From Sphingomonas limnosediminicola (GTDB taxonomy: Bacteria > Pseudomonadota > Alphaproteobacteria > Sphingomonadales > Sphingomonadaceae), in contig NZ_BAABBM010000001.1 in NCBI RefSeq assembly GCF_039537965.1, forward strand, positions 310,001 to 374,000: a DNA stretch of 64,000 nt. Reading direction: 5' to 3'. Under the pieces are notes generated by a model. It saw only the letters and a list, made by a program, of their open reading frames with translations. It did no database searches and was not told where the DNA came from. Within the stretch, counting starts at the first letter, position 1, and each line of letters starts with the position of its first letter. A program made the translations under genes and the position numbers. Of the stretch, positions 45,272 to 56,643 are shown in pieces.

Positions 45272-46492
45272 ATGGCGTCCAAGGGCGATACGCCTGAGCT
45301 AGACCTGATTGTCGTCGGCGGTGGACCCGCCGGGATGATGGCGGGGATGTTGTTCGCACGCGCCGGCTGCGAGGTACTCGTCCTAGAAAAGCACGCGGAC
45401 TTCTTCCGCGATTTCCGCGGCGATACAGTTCACCCGTCGACGATGGAGATCCTGAGCCAGCTCGGCATGCTGGAGCGGTTTTTGAAGCGCCCGCACAACA
45501 GAGTCGCCGGCGCACAACTGCGGATGGCGGGTCGGGAGTGGACGATCGGTGACCTTTCCCACCTTCACACGCCAGCGCCGTTCATTGCGATGATGCCGCA
45601 GTGGGAATTCCTCGACTTCCTTCGCGTTGAGTCGAAGGCATTCCCCGGCTTTCACGTTGAGATGAGCGTGCCGGTTGCCAGCTTCCTTGAGGAGCAGGGC
45701 AGTGTCGTCGGCGTAAAGCTTGAGAGCGGGAAGGAGCTTCGCTCGCGGCTCACGATTGCGGCGGACGGCCGCTCGTCCATCGCGCGCGCCTTGCTTCCGC
45801 TGGAAGACCTGGGTGCGCCGATGGACGTATTCTGGTTCCGCGTGGCGAAGCCCGATCCTGACACGTTTGGACTTCGCGGCAATGTCGAGCGCGGGCGGCT
45901 GCTCGTGATGATCGACCGCGGCGATTACTGGCAGTGCGCATTCCTGATCCCGAAAGGTGCCGCGGCGTCCTACTTGTCGCGAGGCATCGAGGCGATCCGA
46001 GTCGAGGTGGCCGCGACGGCGCCTCCGGAGCTCGATCTCGCTGAGCTCGATGAAATTTCCGACTTGCACCTGCTGACCGTGAAGCTTGACCGCCTGACCC
46101 GTTGGTATCGGCCAGGACTGCTCGCGATTGGGGATGCGGCGCACGCCATGTCTCCAATCGGCGGCATCGGTATCAACCTGGCCATTCAGGACGCAGTAGC
46201 CGCCGCCAATGCGCTCGCTGGTCCGCTGGCAAAGGGCGAGGACGTCGACCCGTTGCTGCACAAGATACAGGAACGGCGGCTGTTCCCGACGCGCGTTATC
46301 CAGGCCGCCCAGAAGACCGCCCAGGACAACATCATCGGTCGCTTGCTCCAGCCCGGCGCGCCGATTACGCAGGCGCCGCTAATCGTGCGCCTGTTCGACC
46401 GCTTTCCGCTACTGCGGCGTATCCCAGGCCGATTCATCGGCCTCGGCGTCAGGCGCGAGCAGGTTCGCTCGCCAGTTGTTCCGACGTCATAG
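45272..46492 (+). CDS. FAD-dependent aromatic hydroxylase-like monooxygenase
   Basis: A 406-residue flavoprotein of the PF01494 type. An N-terminal Rossmann fold ([22 protein letters not shown]) binds [24 protein letters not shown] follows, and the second flavin motif is [21 protein letters not shown] (about residues 285-305). Such enzymes hydroxylate aromatic or polyketide substrates with NAD(P)H and oxygen. Substrate not readable. Its last 44 bases overlap the convergent icd gene. Confidence 0.8.
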   Translation: MASKGDTPELDLIVVGGGPAGMMAGMLFARAGCEVLVLEKHADFFRDFRGDTVHPSTMEILSQLGMLERFLKRPHNRVAGAQLRMAGREWTIGDLSHLHTPAPFIAMMPQWEFLDFLRVESKAFPGFHVEMSVPVASFLEEQGSVVGVKLESGKELRSRLTIAADGRSSIARALLPLEDLGAPMDVFWFRVAKPDPDTFGLRGNVERGRLLVMIDRGDYWQCAFLIPKGAAASYLSRGIEAIRVEVAATAPPELDLAELDEISDLHLLTVKLDRLTRWYRPGLLAIGDAAHAMSPIGGIGINLAIQDAVAAANALAGPLAKGEDVDPLLHKIQERRLFPTRVIQAAQKTAQDNIIGRLLQPGAPITQAPLIVRLFDRFPLLRRIPGRFIGLGVRREQVRSPVVPTS

Positions 46493-47693
46493 CCGCTTCG
46501 AGATTCGTCACGATGGCCTCGAAGAACTGTTCGGTCGTCATCCAGGCCTGCTCAGGACCGACGAGGATCGCGAGGTCCTTGGTCATCTGGCCGCCTTCGA
46601 CCGTCTCGACGCACACGCGCTCGAGCGTCTCAGCGAAGCGGACGACGTCCGGCGTCTCGTCGAACTTACCGCGATATTTTAGGCCGCCGGTCCAGGCGAA
46701 GATCGAGGCGATCGGGTTCGTCGACGTCGCCTTTCCCTGCTGGTGCATGCGATAGTGGCGGGTGACGGTGCCGTGGGCTGCTTCGGCCTCGACAGTCTTG
46801 CCGTCGGGTGTCGTCAGCACTGAGGTCATGAGGCCAAGCGACCCGAAGCCCTGCGCGACCTGATCCGACTGAACATCGCCGTCATAGTTCTTGCAGGCCC
46901 AGACGAACTTGCCGCTCCACTTGAGCGCGGAAGCGACCATGTCGTCGATCAGACGATGCTGATATTCAATGCCAGCAGCCCCGAACTTCGCTTTGTATTC
47001 CTTATCATAAATCTCCTGGAAGATGTCCTTGAACCTGCCGTCATAGGCCTTGAGGATCGTGTTCTTCGTCGAGAGATAGACCGGCCAGCCGCGGTTGAGG
47101 CCGAAGTTCAGGCAGGCATGAGCGAAGTCGCGGATCGATTCGTCGAGGTTGTACATGCCCATGGCGACGCCCGAACTCGGGAAGTCGAACACCTCATGCT
47201 CGATCTCTTCGCCGTTCTGGCCCACCCATTTGATGGTCAGCTTGCCAGGGCCCGGAACTAGGAAGTCCGTCGCCTTATACTGGTCGCCGAAGGCATGGCG
47301 TCCGACCACGATCGGGTCGGTCCAGCCAGGGATCAGGCGAGGAACATTGGCGATCACGATCGGCTCGCGGAAGACGACACCGCCAAGGATGTTACGGATC
47401 GTGCCGTTGGGCGACTTCCACATTTTCTTGAGCTTGAATTCCTCGACGCGCGCCTCGTCGGGCGTGATCGTGGCGCACTTCACGCCGACGCCATGCTGCT
47501 TGATTGCATTGGCGGCATCGACGGTGACTTTGTCCTCCGTCGCGTCGCGGTTCTCGACCGACAGGTCGTAGTAAAGGAGGTCGATGTCGAGATAGGGAAG
47601 GATCAGACGTTCGCGGATCCATTGCCAGATAATGCGGGTCATCTCGTCGCCGTCGAGTTCGACAACGGGGTTCTTCACCTTGATCTTGGCCAT
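46449..47693 (-). CDS. icd: NADP-dependent isocitrate dehydrogenase
   Basis: A 414-residue eukaryotic-like (type II) isocitrate dehydrogenase converting isocitrate to 2-oxoglutarate in the TCA cycle. Signatures are [13 protein letters not shown] at the start, [28 protein letters not shown], the catalytic pair region [13 protein letters not shown] [12 protein letters not shown], and [21 protein letters not shown]. The ATG at 47693 is chosen for the canonical [13 protein letters not shown] start. Divergent from psd. Confidence 0.95.
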   Translation of the reverse strand: MAKIKVKNPVVELDGDEMTRIIWQWIRERLILPYLDIDLLYYDLSVENRDATEDKVTVDAANAIKQHGVGVKCATITPDEARVEEFKLKKMWKSPNGTIRNILGGVVFREPIVIANVPRLIPGWTDPIVVGRHAFGDQYKATDFLVPGPGKLTIKWVGQNGEEIEHEVFDFPSSGVAMGMYNLDESIRDFAHACLNFGLNRGWPVYLSTKNTILKAYDGRFKDIFQEIYDKEYKAKFGAAGIEYQHRLIDDMVASALKWSGKFVWACKNYDGDVQSDQVAQGFGSLGLMTSVLTTPDGKTVEAEAAHGTVTRHYRMHQQGKATSTNPIASIFAWTGGLKYRGKFDETPDVVRFAETLERVCVETVEGGQMTKDLAILVGPEQAWMTTEQFFEAIVTNLEAAMTSEQLASEPARA

Positions 47694-47797
47694 GCTTTTC
47701 CCTGCGATTTGGAGATTTGGCCGCGCATTAGGATGCGCGGGCGCGGCAGGCAACCGCAGCGTTGTGCCGTGGCGGGTGCGCCTTTAAGGACACGCGC

Positions 47798-48538
47798 ATG
47801 CCAGCAATCGACAAGCACGAAACGCCGCTCCCGACGACCACCGTTAAGTGGCGTTTCCCTACAGTTCATCCTGAAGGTCGCAAGTTCGCCGTCGCGGCAG
47901 GGGCGATCACGGTGTTCGCCTTCTTGCTGCACTGGAACTTCCTCGCCTGGATCCTGGTCGGACTGACGATCTGGGTCGCGGCGTTCTTCCGCGATCCGAT
48001 CCGCACCACGCCGCGAAGCGAGAAGTACATCATCGCGCCTGCGGACGGCCTGATCACAATGATCGCTAAGGTGCCGCCGCCACCCGAGCTACGTGGCCCC
48101 GACCTGCTTGCCGACGGCGACTACACACGCGTGTCGATCTTCATGAGTGTGTTCGATGTGCACATCAATCGCTCGCCGATCGCAGGCCGGATCAAGCGCA
48201 TTGCTTATGTGCCCGGCAAGTTCGTCAACGCCGACCTCGACAAGGCTAGCGAGGACAACGAGCGACAGCACTTTCTCGTCGAGGGCAATGACGGACTGAA
48301 AATCGGCTTCACGCAGATCGCGGGCCTCGTCGCGCGGCGCATTTTAGCATTCGTCCGTGAAGGCGATTCCATCGAAGCGGGGCAGCGCGTAGGCCTTATC
48401 CGTTTTGGCAGCCGTGTCGACGTTTACCTGCCCGCGGGCGTCGCTCCCCGAGTGATCCTCGGTCAACGCTCGATTGCCGGCGAGACGATCCTTGGCATCA
48501 TCGGCCTGGACGTTCCTGCGACCGGCATCAGCCAGTGA
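47798..48538 (+). CDS. psd: Phosphatidylserine decarboxylase proenzyme, short type
   Basis: A 246-residue enzyme making phosphatidylethanolamine. Two N-terminal hydrophobic helices (about 30-65) and [11 protein letters not shown] precede the active region; [18 protein letters not shown] carries the conserved His. Self-cleavage occurs at the GSR motif ([11 protein letters not shown]), whose Ser becomes the pyruvoyl group. Coupled to pssA, the preceding step, by a 4-base overlap, so both phospholipid steps are co-expressed. Confidence 0.92.
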   Translation: MPAIDKHETPLPTTTVKWRFPTVHPEGRKFAVAAGAITVFAFLLHWNFLAWILVGLTIWVAAFFRDPIRTTPRSEKYIIAPADGLITMIAKVPPPPELRGPDLLADGDYTRVSIFMSVFDVHINRSPIAGRIKRIAYVPGKFVNADLDKASEDNERQHFLVEGNDGLKIGFTQIAGLVARRILAFVREGDSIEAGQRVGLIRFGSRVDVYLPAGVAPRVILGQRSIAGETILGIIGLDVPATGISQ

Positions 48539-49302
48539 ACGAAGAGGAGGGGCCGCGCGGCATACCGTTCCGCGCCATGATCCCGAACGCCATTACGGCA
48601 ACTGCATTGTGCTTCGGTCTCACTGGCGTGAGCCTGGCCATCCGTGGCGAATGGCGGAACGCGATTGGTGCGATCATCCTTGCCGGTGTCCTCGATGGGC
48701 TCGATGGGCGTATTGCGCGCCTTCTGAGAGCGCAGAGCAGATTTGGCGCGGAACTGGACTCTCTCAGCGACAATATCGCCTTCGGCACCGCGCCCGCGCT
48801 GATTCTGTTCTTGTGGTCGCTTCAGAATGAGCCCCGGTTCGGGTGGATTGCCGCATTGTCGCTGGCCGTCTGCTGCGCGCTCCGGCTAGCACGGTTCAAT
48901 GCTCGCCTCGACGCCGCGGAGCAGCCGCATAAGACGGCCGGCTTCAATACGGGCGTCCCTGCGCCGGCGGGCGCCGGGCTGGCGTTCATCCCAATCTATC
49001 TCTGGCTGGTGTCAGGCAACGAGTGGTTCCGCCAATGGCAGCTGGTCATGGCCTGGACGGTCTTCATTGCCCTGCTGATGATCTCGAGCCTGCCGACATA
49101 CAGCTGGTCCAGTATCCGAATCCGGCGAAATTGGCGGTTGTTTGCGCTAGCCGGCGTCGGCCTGTTGGGTGCCGCACTTGTGCTTACACCGTGGCCAACC
49201 CTGCTTGCCGTCGCGGTGCTTTACCTGGCGATGATCCCGTTCGGTCTGTTGAGCTACGCCCGCGTCAAGCGGCGGCGCGCAGGCGCGGCTTCGCACGCAT
49301 AG
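48535..49302 (+). CDS. pssA: CDP-diacylglycerol-serine O-phosphatidyltransferase
   Basis: A 255-residue membrane enzyme of the CDP-alcohol phosphatidyltransferase family. The signature DGLDGRIAR ... [11 protein letters not shown] (about residues 53-80) is complete, including the last Asp residues. Several helices follow. It makes phosphatidylserine, used by Psd. GTG start overlapping the psd stop. Its end overlaps a small convergent gene. Confidence 0.95.
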   Translation: MNEEEGPRGIPFRAMIPNAITATALCFGLTGVSLAIRGEWRNAIGAIILAGVLDGLDGRIARLLRAQSRFGAELDSLSDNIAFGTAPALILFLWSLQNEPRFGWIAALSLAVCCALRLARFNARLDAAEQPHKTAGFNTGVPAPAGAGLAFIPIYLWLVSGNEWFRQWQLVMAWTVFIALLMISSLPTYSWSSIRIRRNWRLFALAGVGLLGAALVLTPWPTLLAVAVLYLAMIPFGLLSYARVKRRRAGAASHA

Positions 49303-49477
49303 GCTGCTGAAGCCGCGGACGGCTCCTGAGCCTCACCGGAACAGCGACGTCCTGCTGCACATTGCCCTTGAGGGCAGCGGCGATCCTCCCGCCGCTTTCC
49401 TCAAGAACGGCGGCACCGACGACCACGAGCAGCCACAGTGTCGCGAGAAAGGCGAGGGTACCGAGAGCAGCAATCAT
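49265..49477 (-). CDS. Small single-span membrane protein
   Basis: A 70-residue protein: one N-terminal helix (LGTLAFLATLWLLVVVGAAVL), then a basic, arginine-rich tail ([27 protein letters not shown]). Family not recognised. The ATG at 49477 follows an AAGGA site. It overlaps the end of pssA by 38 bases on the other strand, which lowers confidence. Confidence 0.5.
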   Translation of the reverse strand: MIAALGTLAFLATLWLLVVVGAAVLEESGGRIAAALKGNVQQDVAVPVRLRSRPRLQQPMRAKPRLRAAA

Positions 49478-49606
49478 CGCATCGATCCTTCTTTGGAGCG
49501 CCAAACCGAACTGGACCCGCTTTGTTCCAGTCTGGTACCGAGCAGCCCGGTTGAGAAGCACAATGTTCCCTCTTTGTTCTTTTAAGTCAAGAGGGCGGCC
49601 AACCCC

Positions 49607-49635
49607 TTGAAAGCGCAGGCGGGTTCGGGTAGGGG
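49607..49635 (+). promoter_or_regulatory. Candidate promoter for rpsB operon
   Basis: TTGAAA and TAGGGG lie 17 bases apart, about 95 bases upstream of the rpsB ATG. The -35 element is good, the -10 poor, so this is only a candidate. Confidence 0.3.
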
Positions 49636-49728
49636 GCCGCTCATTCCACAGGCGGAGCTTACATACCGGTGCCGGCCGTAAGGTTGGTCATACTGCTCCG
49701 CTGAGGCAGAACCGGAAGGAGAAAGATT

Positions 49729-50484
<756 letters not shown>

Positions 50485-50487
50485 TCG

Positions 50488-50511
50488 GTGCTCCTGCAAT
50501 GGCGGGAGCAC
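50488..50511 (+). terminator. Hairpin between rpsB and tsf
   Basis: A 10-bp stem (GTGCTCC... GGAGCAC) with a 4-base loop begins 4 bases after the rpsB stop. No T run follows, so it probably attenuates or protects RNA ends rather than fully terminating. Confidence 0.5.
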
Positions 50512-50573
50512 TATACCTATATCAAAGTCTGACCGGTCTCCGCCGTCGCGGGGACACGAGGAAGGAAGAGAAA

Positions 50574-51518
50574 ATGGCTGAGATCACGGCCGCGACTGTG
50601 AAAGAACTGCGCGAGCGCACCAGCGCGGGCATGATGGACTGCAAGAAAGCCCTCGCCGAGACCAATGGCGACATGGAAGCCGCCATCGACTGGCTGCGCG
50701 CCAAGGGCCTGTCGGCTGCCGCCAAAAAGGCCGGCCGCACCGCCTCCGAGGGTCTGGTTGGAGTCGTCGTCGAGGGCAATCGCGGCGCTGTTGTCGAGGT
50801 GAACTCGGAGACGGACTTCGTCGCCAAGAACGAAATCTTCCAGGATTTCGTCCGCAACGTTGCGACGCTCGCACTGCAGAACGGCACCGACGTCGAGGCG
50901 CTGAGCACTGTTCAGTATCCAGGCGGCGGCACGGTGCAGGAGCAGCTGACGGACAACATCGCCAAGATTGGCGAGAACCAGTCGCTACGCCGCGCTGCGG
51001 TTATTGAAGTGAACCAGGGTGCAGTCGTTCCTTACGTCCACAACCAGGTCGTCCCCGGTCTCGGCAAGATCGGCGTGCTGGTCGCTCTGGAGAGCGCCGC
51101 GTCGGCTGACGTCCTCACGGCGCTTGGCAAGCAGATCGCGATGCACGTCGCGGCTGCGCACCCACTTGCGCTCAATGCCAGCGACCTCGACGCGGAGCTC
51201 ATCGAGCGCGAGCGCTCGATCGCCATGGAAAAGGCAAAGGAAAGCGGCAAGCCGCAGAACATTGTCGAGAAGATGGTCGAAGGCGGCCTTGCCAAGTTCC
51301 GCAAGGAAAACGCGCTGACGTCCCAGCTGTTCGTGATGGACGGCAAGACCCCGGTTGCCGAGGTCGTTGCGGCCGCCGCGAAGGACGCGGGTGCAGCCAT
51401 CGATCTCAAGGGCTTCGTCCGCTTCCAGCTCGGTGAAGGCATCGAGAAGAAGCAGGAAGACTTTGCGGCGGAAGTCGCGGCTGCAGCGGGTACGGCGAAG
51501 GCCGAACCGGTCGCCTAA
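50574..51518 (+). CDS. tsf: Elongation factor Ts
   Basis: A 314-residue guanine-nucleotide exchange factor for EF-Tu. The N-terminal UBA-like helix ends with [33 protein letters not shown] is the core signature. Full-length with the two-repeat C-terminal core. The ATG at 50574 follows GGAAGGAAG. Ends before a strong hairpin. Confidence 0.97.
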   Translation: MAEITAATVKELRERTSAGMMDCKKALAETNGDMEAAIDWLRAKGLSAAAKKAGRTASEGLVGVVVEGNRGAVVEVNSETDFVAKNEIFQDFVRNVATLALQNGTDVEALSTVQYPGGGTVQEQLTDNIAKIGENQSLRRAAVIEVNQGAVVPYVHNQVVPGLGKIGVLVALESAASADVLTALGKQIAMHVAAAHPLALNASDLDAELIERERSIAMEKAKESGKPQNIVEKMVEGGLAKFRKENALTSQLFVMDGKTPVAEVVAAAAKDAGAAIDLKGFVRFQLGEGIEKKQEDFAAEVAAAAGTAKAEPVA

Positions 51519-51550
51519 GCAAAACAACTGCCGCTTGGCAGTTGGCAACG

Positions 51551-51583
51551 GGGCGGCTCGGCCATAAAGGCTGGGCCGCCCTT
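51551..51583 (+). terminator. Hairpin terminator or attenuator between tsf and pyrH
   Basis: A stem of about 13 pairs (GGGCGGC / GCCGCCC core with two G-U pairs) around loop ATAAA, followed by TTGTCAT. It lies 32 bases after the tsf stop and 28 before pyrH. The T tail is short, so read-through to pyrH is likely. Confidence 0.6.
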
Positions 51584-51611
51584 GTCATATCCAAAGGACA
51601 ACCCTTCGAAA

Positions 51612-52334
51612 ATGGCCCTCCCGCGCTTCAACCGCATCCTTCTGAAGGTCTCGGGCGAGGCGCTGATGGGACAGGGCCAGTTCGGCATCGATCCCGCCGC
51701 GGTTGCCAGCCTCGCTGAAGAAATCGCGCAGGCGAAGGGTGAAGGCCACGAGCTGTGCCTAGTCGTTGGCGGCGGCAATATCTTCCGCGGCATGGCTGCG
51801 GCGGCCAAGGGCTTCGACCGCGCGACGGCCGACTATATGGGCATGTTGGCGACGGTGATGAACGCGCTGGCACTCCAGAATGCGCTCGAAAAGGCCGGGA
51901 TCGACACGCGCGTCCTGTCGGCGATCCCAATGTCGAGCGTGTCCGAGCCGTACATCCGGCGGCGCGCTCTTCGGCACTTGGAGAAGGGCCGCATCGTCCT
52001 TTTCGCGGCCGGTACGGGCAATCCCTATTTCACGACCGACACCGCGGCCGCCCTGCGCGCCGCGGAGATGGGCTGCGATGCACTGTTCAAGGGCACCAGC
52101 GTCGACGGCATCTACACCGCCGACCCGAAGAAGGTCGCGAGCGCCGAGCGCTATGACAAATTGACGTTCAGCAGAGTGCTGAGCGACGACCTCAAGGTGA
52201 TGGACGCCGCCGCGGTAGCCCTTTGCCGTGACAACAATATCCCGATCGTCGTTTTCAACATCCGCCAGCCCGGCAACCTCGCGAAGGTGATCGCGGGCGG
52301 TGGGACGGCGACGATCGTGCAGAATGGGGAGTAA
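51612..52334 (+). CDS. pyrH: UMP kinase
   Basis: A 240-residue hexameric uridylate kinase. The start [36 protein letters not shown]-like [20 protein letters not shown] and IPIVVFNI are all as expected. It phosphorylates UMP for pyrimidine supply. The ATG at 51612 is used; a TTG at 51582 would overlap the hairpin. Confidence 0.96.
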   Translation: MALPRFNRILLKVSGEALMGQGQFGIDPAAVASLAEEIAQAKGEGHELCLVVGGGNIFRGMAAAAKGFDRATADYMGMLATVMNALALQNALEKAGIDTRVLSAIPMSSVSEPYIRRRALRHLEKGRIVLFAAGTGNPYFTTDTAAALRAAEMGCDALFKGTSVDGIYTADPKKVASAERYDKLTFSRVLSDDLKVMDAAAVALCRDNNIPIVVFNIRQPGNLAKVIAGGGTATIVQNGE

Positions 52335-52337
52335 GAC

Positions 52338-52898
52338 ATGACCACCACCGTGAGCACCGCCGATCTGAAGCGCCGGATGCACGGCGCCGTCGAGGCGCTT
52401 CGCCATGACCTTCAGGGCCTGCGCACCGGCCGCGCGTCGACTGCGCTGCTCGATCCGGTCCAGGTCGAAGTCTACGGCAGCCACATGCCGTTAAACCAAG
52501 TCGCGACCGTGTCGACGCCGGAAGCGCGCATGCTGTCGGTGCAGGTATGGGACCGCTCGAACGTCCAGCCAGTCGAGAAAGCAATTCGTTCGGCCGGCCT
52601 TGGGCTCAATCCCATCACCGACGGTCAGGTCATCCGCCTGCCGATCCCTGAGTTGACCGAAGAGCGCCGCAAGGAGCTCGCGAAGCTCGTCGGGCAATAT
52701 GCCGAGAAGGCGCGAATTGCAGTCCGCAATGTGCGCCGTGACGGCATGGACCATCTGAAGGCCGACGAGAAGAAGCACGAGATTAGCGAGGACGAGCGCA
52801 AGCGCCTCGAGACCGAGGTGCAGAAGCTCACAGACGATACGATTAGGGAAGTCGACGAGCTTTCGCAGGCCAAGGAAAAGGAAATCCTCGGCAAGTGA
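52338..52898 (+). CDS. frr: Ribosome recycling factor
   Basis: A 186-residue [23 protein letters not shown] and [14 protein letters not shown] are family signatures, and the three-helix bundle with a beta-sandwich insertion fits. It frees ribosomes after termination with EF-G. It starts 3 bases after pyrH and its stop overlaps uppS by four bases. Confidence 0.96.
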   Translation: MTTTVSTADLKRRMHGAVEALRHDLQGLRTGRASTALLDPVQVEVYGSHMPLNQVATVSTPEARMLSVQVWDRSNVQPVEKAIRSAGLGLNPITDGQVIRLPIPELTEERRKELAKLVGQYAEKARIAVRNVRRDGMDHLKADEKKHEISEDERKRLETEVQKLTDDTIREVDELSQAKEKEILGK

Positions 52899-53647
52899 GC
52901 TCGCTTGCTCCGATGGAGGGAGCTGACAGCTTGGCGAAGAAGGACGGCAATGCGGTCCCGCGCCACGTGGCCATCATCATGGACGGCAACGGCCGCTGGG
53001 CCGAGCAACGCGGCCTCCCTCGTGCGGCTGGTCACAAGGCTGGCGCGGAGGCGGTGCGCCGTGCGCTCCAGGCAGCGGCCGACGCGGGCGTCGAGGTGCT
53101 CACCATCTATGCATTCTCATCGGAGAACTGGCGGCGCAGCGACGAGGAAATCTCCGACCTGACGGCGCTGATGCGCTTCTATCTCGAGCGTGAGCTCAAG
53201 ACGCTTGAGAAGGAGCGCGTCCGGCTGAAGCTCATCGGTGACTATTCGGCCTTCGGCGGCGAATTGGTGGGGCGCCTGGAGCGTGCGGTTGAGCGTACGG
53301 CGGGCAACACACGCCTGACGCTCGTGATCGCGCTTAATTACGGATCGCGGGCTGAAATTGCCGGCGCGGCGCGAAGACTCGCGGAAAAGGTCGTAGCCGG
53401 CGAGATGCTCCCGAGCGACATCGACGAGAAAGCTATCGAGTCTGAGCTCCAGACGAAGGAGTTTCCTCCGCTCGATCTCCTGATCCGCACGTCGGGAGAG
53501 GTCCGCCTGTCGAATTTCCTGCTGTGGCAGGCGGCATATGCGGAACTGCTGTTCCTCGACGTGCTTTGGCCCGACTTTGACGAGAAGACCTTCGAGGGCG
53601 CCTTGGAGCGATATGCCGCGCGCCAGCGGCGCTTTGGTGGCCGGTGA
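52895..53647 (+). CDS. uppS: Undecaprenyl diphosphate synthase
   Basis: A 250-residue cis-prenyltransferase making the lipid carrier for cell-wall synthesis. [23 protein letters not shown] carries the catalytic Asp; [26 protein letters not shown] and VLWPDFDE are also typical. GTG start overlapping frr; an internal ATG is possible. Confidence 0.95.
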   Translation: MSSLAPMEGADSLAKKDGNAVPRHVAIIMDGNGRWAEQRGLPRAAGHKAGAEAVRRALQAAADAGVEVLTIYAFSSENWRRSDEEISDLTALMRFYLERELKTLEKERVRLKLIGDYSAFGGELVGRLERAVERTAGNTRLTLVIALNYGSRAEIAGAARRLAEKVVAGEMLPSDIDEKAIESELQTKEFPPLDLLIRTSGEVRLSNFLLWQAAYAELLFLDVLWPDFDEKTFEGALERYAARQRRFGGR

Positions 53648-54276
53648 ACGAACTCGCTGTCCGTACCATGACCGGGGTTGTGATGATCGCCACGGCGCTC
53701 GTCGCAGCGGCGGTTGGCGGGACCGTCTTCGCCGTAGCGGTCGCCGCGATTGCGACGGCGATGTTCTACGAATGGACGCGCATGGTTCGTGGGTGGGGCG
53801 GCACCTGGTACATTTCCGGCTTCTTCTATGCACTTCTGCCCGCGCTTGCCCTGCTGTGGATCCGCGAGCGCGACACGCACGGACTTGAGCTGCTGCTTTG
53901 GGCCTTCCTCGTCACCTGGTCGACCGACATCGGCGCCTATTTCGCCGGCCGGCGGTTGGGTAAGCGGAAGCTCGCTCCAACGATCAGCCCCGGTAAGACG
54001 GTCGAAGGACTATACGGCGGGATCGCGGCGGCAACGCTAATCGGCGGAGCATGGGCTCTCTCCATGAACTTGGGCAAGCCATTGCTCATCCTTGCTCCCA
54101 TCTTCGCCCTTGCGGCGCAGGGCGGTGATTTGTTCGAGAGCAAGATGAAGCGGAGGGCTGGCGTGAAAGACTCCGGGTCTTGGCTCCCAGGCCATGGCGG
54201 CGTTCTCGACCGGCTCGACGGACTGGTGCCTGTGGCTGTGCTCACCGCCGCTGCCCAGCTATTGGGGCTGACGTGA
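53644..54276 (+). CDS. cdsA: Phosphatidate cytidylyltransferase
   Basis: A 210-residue membrane enzyme making CDP-diacylglycerol. The C-terminal signature is DLFESKMKRRAGVKDSGSWLPGHGGVLDRLDG; DIGAYFAGRRLGKRKLAPTISPGKTVEG is also canonical. Shorter than the E. coli enzyme (285), as in many alphaproteobacteria. GTG start overlapping uppS; overlaps dxr. Confidence 0.95.
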   Translation: MNELAVRTMTGVVMIATALVAAAVGGTVFAVAVAAIATAMFYEWTRMVRGWGGTWYISGFFYALLPALALLWIRERDTHGLELLLWAFLVTWSTDIGAYFAGRRLGKRKLAPTISPGKTVEGLYGGIAAATLIGGAWALSMNLGKPLLILAPIFALAAQGGDLFESKMKRRAGVKDSGSWLPGHGGVLDRLDGLVPVAVLTAAAQLLGLT

Positions 54277-55433
54277 GGCGGAAGATTGCAATTCTTGGAG
54301 CCACCGGCTCGATCGGGACGTCGACGCTCGACCTGGTAGAGCGATCGCCCGAGCGATTCGAAGTCGTCGCTGTCACGGCGGCCACCAACGTGGAAGCGCT
54401 GGCCGAGATTGCGCGGCGCACAAACGCGCGACTGGCGGTGATCGCTGACGAGAGCCGCTCGCAGGAGCTCGCCGAACTGCTCGTCGGCACCGGATGCAGA
54501 GCCGCTGCGGGGAAGGAGGCGCTGCTCGATGCCGCCGGCGGCGAAGCCGACCTTGTCATCGCAGCGATAGTCGGCTGCGCAGGCCTGCCGCCGGTGATGT
54601 GCGCCGTGGAGACCGGCAAGACGGTCGCGCTCGCCAACAAGGAAGCGCTGGTGACAGCCGGTGCGCTGATGATGGACGCGGCAATCGCGCACGGCGCAAC
54701 CCTGTTGCCTGTCGACAGTGAGCATAATGCCATTTTTCAGTGTCTTGCAGGCAGTCGCGCTGAAGACGTCTCCAAACTGATTCTGACTGCGAGCGGTGGT
54801 CCTTTTCGGACGGCCTCAATCGACGAGATCAATGCGGCGACACCAGCCGAAGCCGTGGCCCACCCGAACTGGTCGATGGGCGCGAAGATCTCGGTCGACT
54901 CCGCGACGATGATGAACAAGGGGCTGGAGCTCATCGAGGCCCATTATCTGTTCGGCCTGCCGTCCGAGCGCATCGATATCCTCGTCCACCCGCAATCAGT
55001 GATCCACTCGATGGTTGAGTATGTCGACGGGTCGGTCCTTGCGCAGCTGGGTAGCCCGGACATGCGCATTCCGATTTCCTATGCGCTGGCTTGGCCGGAA
55101 CGGCTCGAGACCCCCGCGGAGCGGCTCGATCTGGCGGCGATCGCTCGTCTCGACTTCGAGGCGCCGGATTTGACTCGCTTTCCCGCGCTGCGGCTCGCCC
55201 GCGGCGCGCTGATCGAGGGTGGCGCAGCCCCGAACGTACTCAATGCTGCGAACGAAATCGCGGTGGCTAGCTTCCTGGAGGGCCGTATTCGCTTTACCGA
55301 AATTGCCGACATCGTCCGGGAAGCGCTTGAAAGCTCGAATTTTTCTGCGCCGCGCTCTATCGACGAAGTCATGGAGATCGACCGTGCCACGCGCCAGCGC
55401 GTTGCAGCGTCGATGAAAGCGAGTTGTCACTGA
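54273..55433 (+). CDS. dxr: 1-deoxy-D-xylulose 5-phosphate reductoisomerase
   Basis: A 386-residue enzyme of the MEP isoprenoid pathway. NADPH site AILGATGSIGTSTLDLV, then LANKEALVTAG, LPVDSEHNAIFQCL and TASGGPFR, and HPNWSMGAKISVDSATMMNKGLE hold the catalytic and metal residues. GTG start at 54273 overlapping cdsA (GTGA); a longer upstream frame is rejected. One-base overlap with rseP (TGATG). Confidence 0.96.
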   Translation: MRRKIAILGATGSIGTSTLDLVERSPERFEVVAVTAATNVEALAEIARRTNARLAVIADESRSQELAELLVGTGCRAAAGKEALLDAAGGEADLVIAAIVGCAGLPPVMCAVETGKTVALANKEALVTAGALMMDAAIAHGATLLPVDSEHNAIFQCLAGSRAEDVSKLILTASGGPFRTASIDEINAATPAEAVAHPNWSMGAKISVDSATMMNKGLELIEAHYLFGLPSERIDILVHPQSVIHSMVEYVDGSVLAQLGSPDMRIPISYALAWPERLETPAERLDLAAIARLDFEAPDLTRFPALRLARGALIEGGAAPNVLNAANEIAVASFLEGRIRFTEIADIVREALESSNFSAPRSIDEVMEIDRATRQRVAASMKASCH

Positions 55434-56563
55434 TGCTTCCGCAACCGCCGATCTGGCTCGTCCTCATTGCGTTCATCTGCGCGCTCGGCCCGCTCGTCTT
55501 TTTTCACGAACTCGGCCATTATTTCGTCGCCCGGCTCTTCAAAATTCCGGCTGAGGTGTTCTCGATCGGGTTCGGCAAAGAGATCTTCGGCTGGACGGAC
55601 AAACAGGGCACGCGCTGGAAGGTCGCATGGCTGCCGCTGGGCGGCTACGTGAAATTCGTCGGCGACATGAGCCCGGCGAGCAACCCCTCAGACCTGCAAG
55701 ATCTGCCTCCCGAAGTTCGCGAGAAGGCATTCCAGACGCGACCCGTTTGGCAGCGCTTCCTGGTCGTGCTCGCAGGTCCGGCAGCTAACTTCCTGATTGC
55801 GATCGCCATCTTTACGGCATTCTTCGCCGTGGTCGGGATGCCGCGGACCGAGAACCTCGTCGTCAACGTCCAGCCGGGCAGCGTTGCGCAGAAGATCGGA
55901 ATCCAGCGAGGGGATCGCATCGTCGCAATCTCGGGCGACGACACGCCGACGTTTGAGGATATTTCGAACATCGTCCTGATGCGGCCTGGCGAGCCGGTCA
56001 CGCTGAGCGTCTTGCGCAACAAGCAGGTAGTGAACCTGCCTGTGATAATAGGCGCCGCCGAGGAAAAGGATCGCTTTGGCCAGAAATTCCGGGTCGGACG
56101 CCTTGGGATCTACGGCGACACCCGAACCTATGTGAAGCTTTCACCTCTCGAACTCGTCCCAGCAGCGACCACTTACACGATCAAGCTCACGGGCTCGATG
56201 ATGCAAGGTTTGTGGCAGATCGTCAGCGGCCGGCGCTCTGCCAGTGAGCTCGGCGGTCCGATCAAGATCGCGCAAGTCGCCGGACAAAGTGCATCGCTCG
56301 GCGTATTGGCTTTCGTCCAGCTATTGGCGCTGTTCTCAATTAATCTCGGATTCATCAACCTCTTGCCAGTTCCGATGCTGGATGGAGGGCACCTGTTTTT
56401 CTACGCGATCGAGGCCGTCAGGCGCCGCCCGGTCAGTGCGCGGGCGCTCGACTGGGCTTTTCGTGGCGGGCTTGCGCTCATTCTGGCGCTGATGGTCTTC
56501 ACCACCATCAATGATCTCGGTTCGATCGGCCTCTGGGACAGGCTTCAACGCTTGATTGGTTAG
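55433..56563 (+). CDS. rseP: RseP site-2 metalloprotease
   Basis: A 376-residue membrane protease. The zinc site HELGHYFVAR is in helix 1 and the second motif is NLLPVPMLDGGHLFF; a single PDZ domain (about residues 130-205: VQPGSVAQKIGIQRGDRIVAISGD) lies between. It cleaves anti-sigma factors and signal-peptide remnants. The ATG at 55433 overlapping the dxr stop is chosen over a TTG at 55424. Confidence 0.94.
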   Translation: MLPQPPIWLVLIAFICALGPLVFFHELGHYFVARLFKIPAEVFSIGFGKEIFGWTDKQGTRWKVAWLPLGGYVKFVGDMSPASNPSDLQDLPPEVREKAFQTRPVWQRFLVVLAGPAANFLIAIAIFTAFFAVVGMPRTENLVVNVQPGSVAQKIGIQRGDRIVAISGDDTPTFEDISNIVLMRPGEPVTLSVLRNKQVVNLPVIIGAAEEKDRFGQKFRVGRLGIYGDTRTYVKLSPLELVPAATTYTIKLTGSMMQGLWQIVSGRRSASELGGPIKIAQVAGQSASLGVLAFVQLLALFSINLGFINLLPVPMLDGGHLFFYAIEAVRRRPVSARALDWAFRGGLALILALMVFTTINDLGSIGLWDRLQRLIG

Positions 56564-56643
56564 GAGGGTTGGGGCAGGGCAGGAACGGGGGCTTTGCGGC
56601 GAAGCGCGCCGCGGGCACCAATGCACGAAAAGGCGGGGACTGC

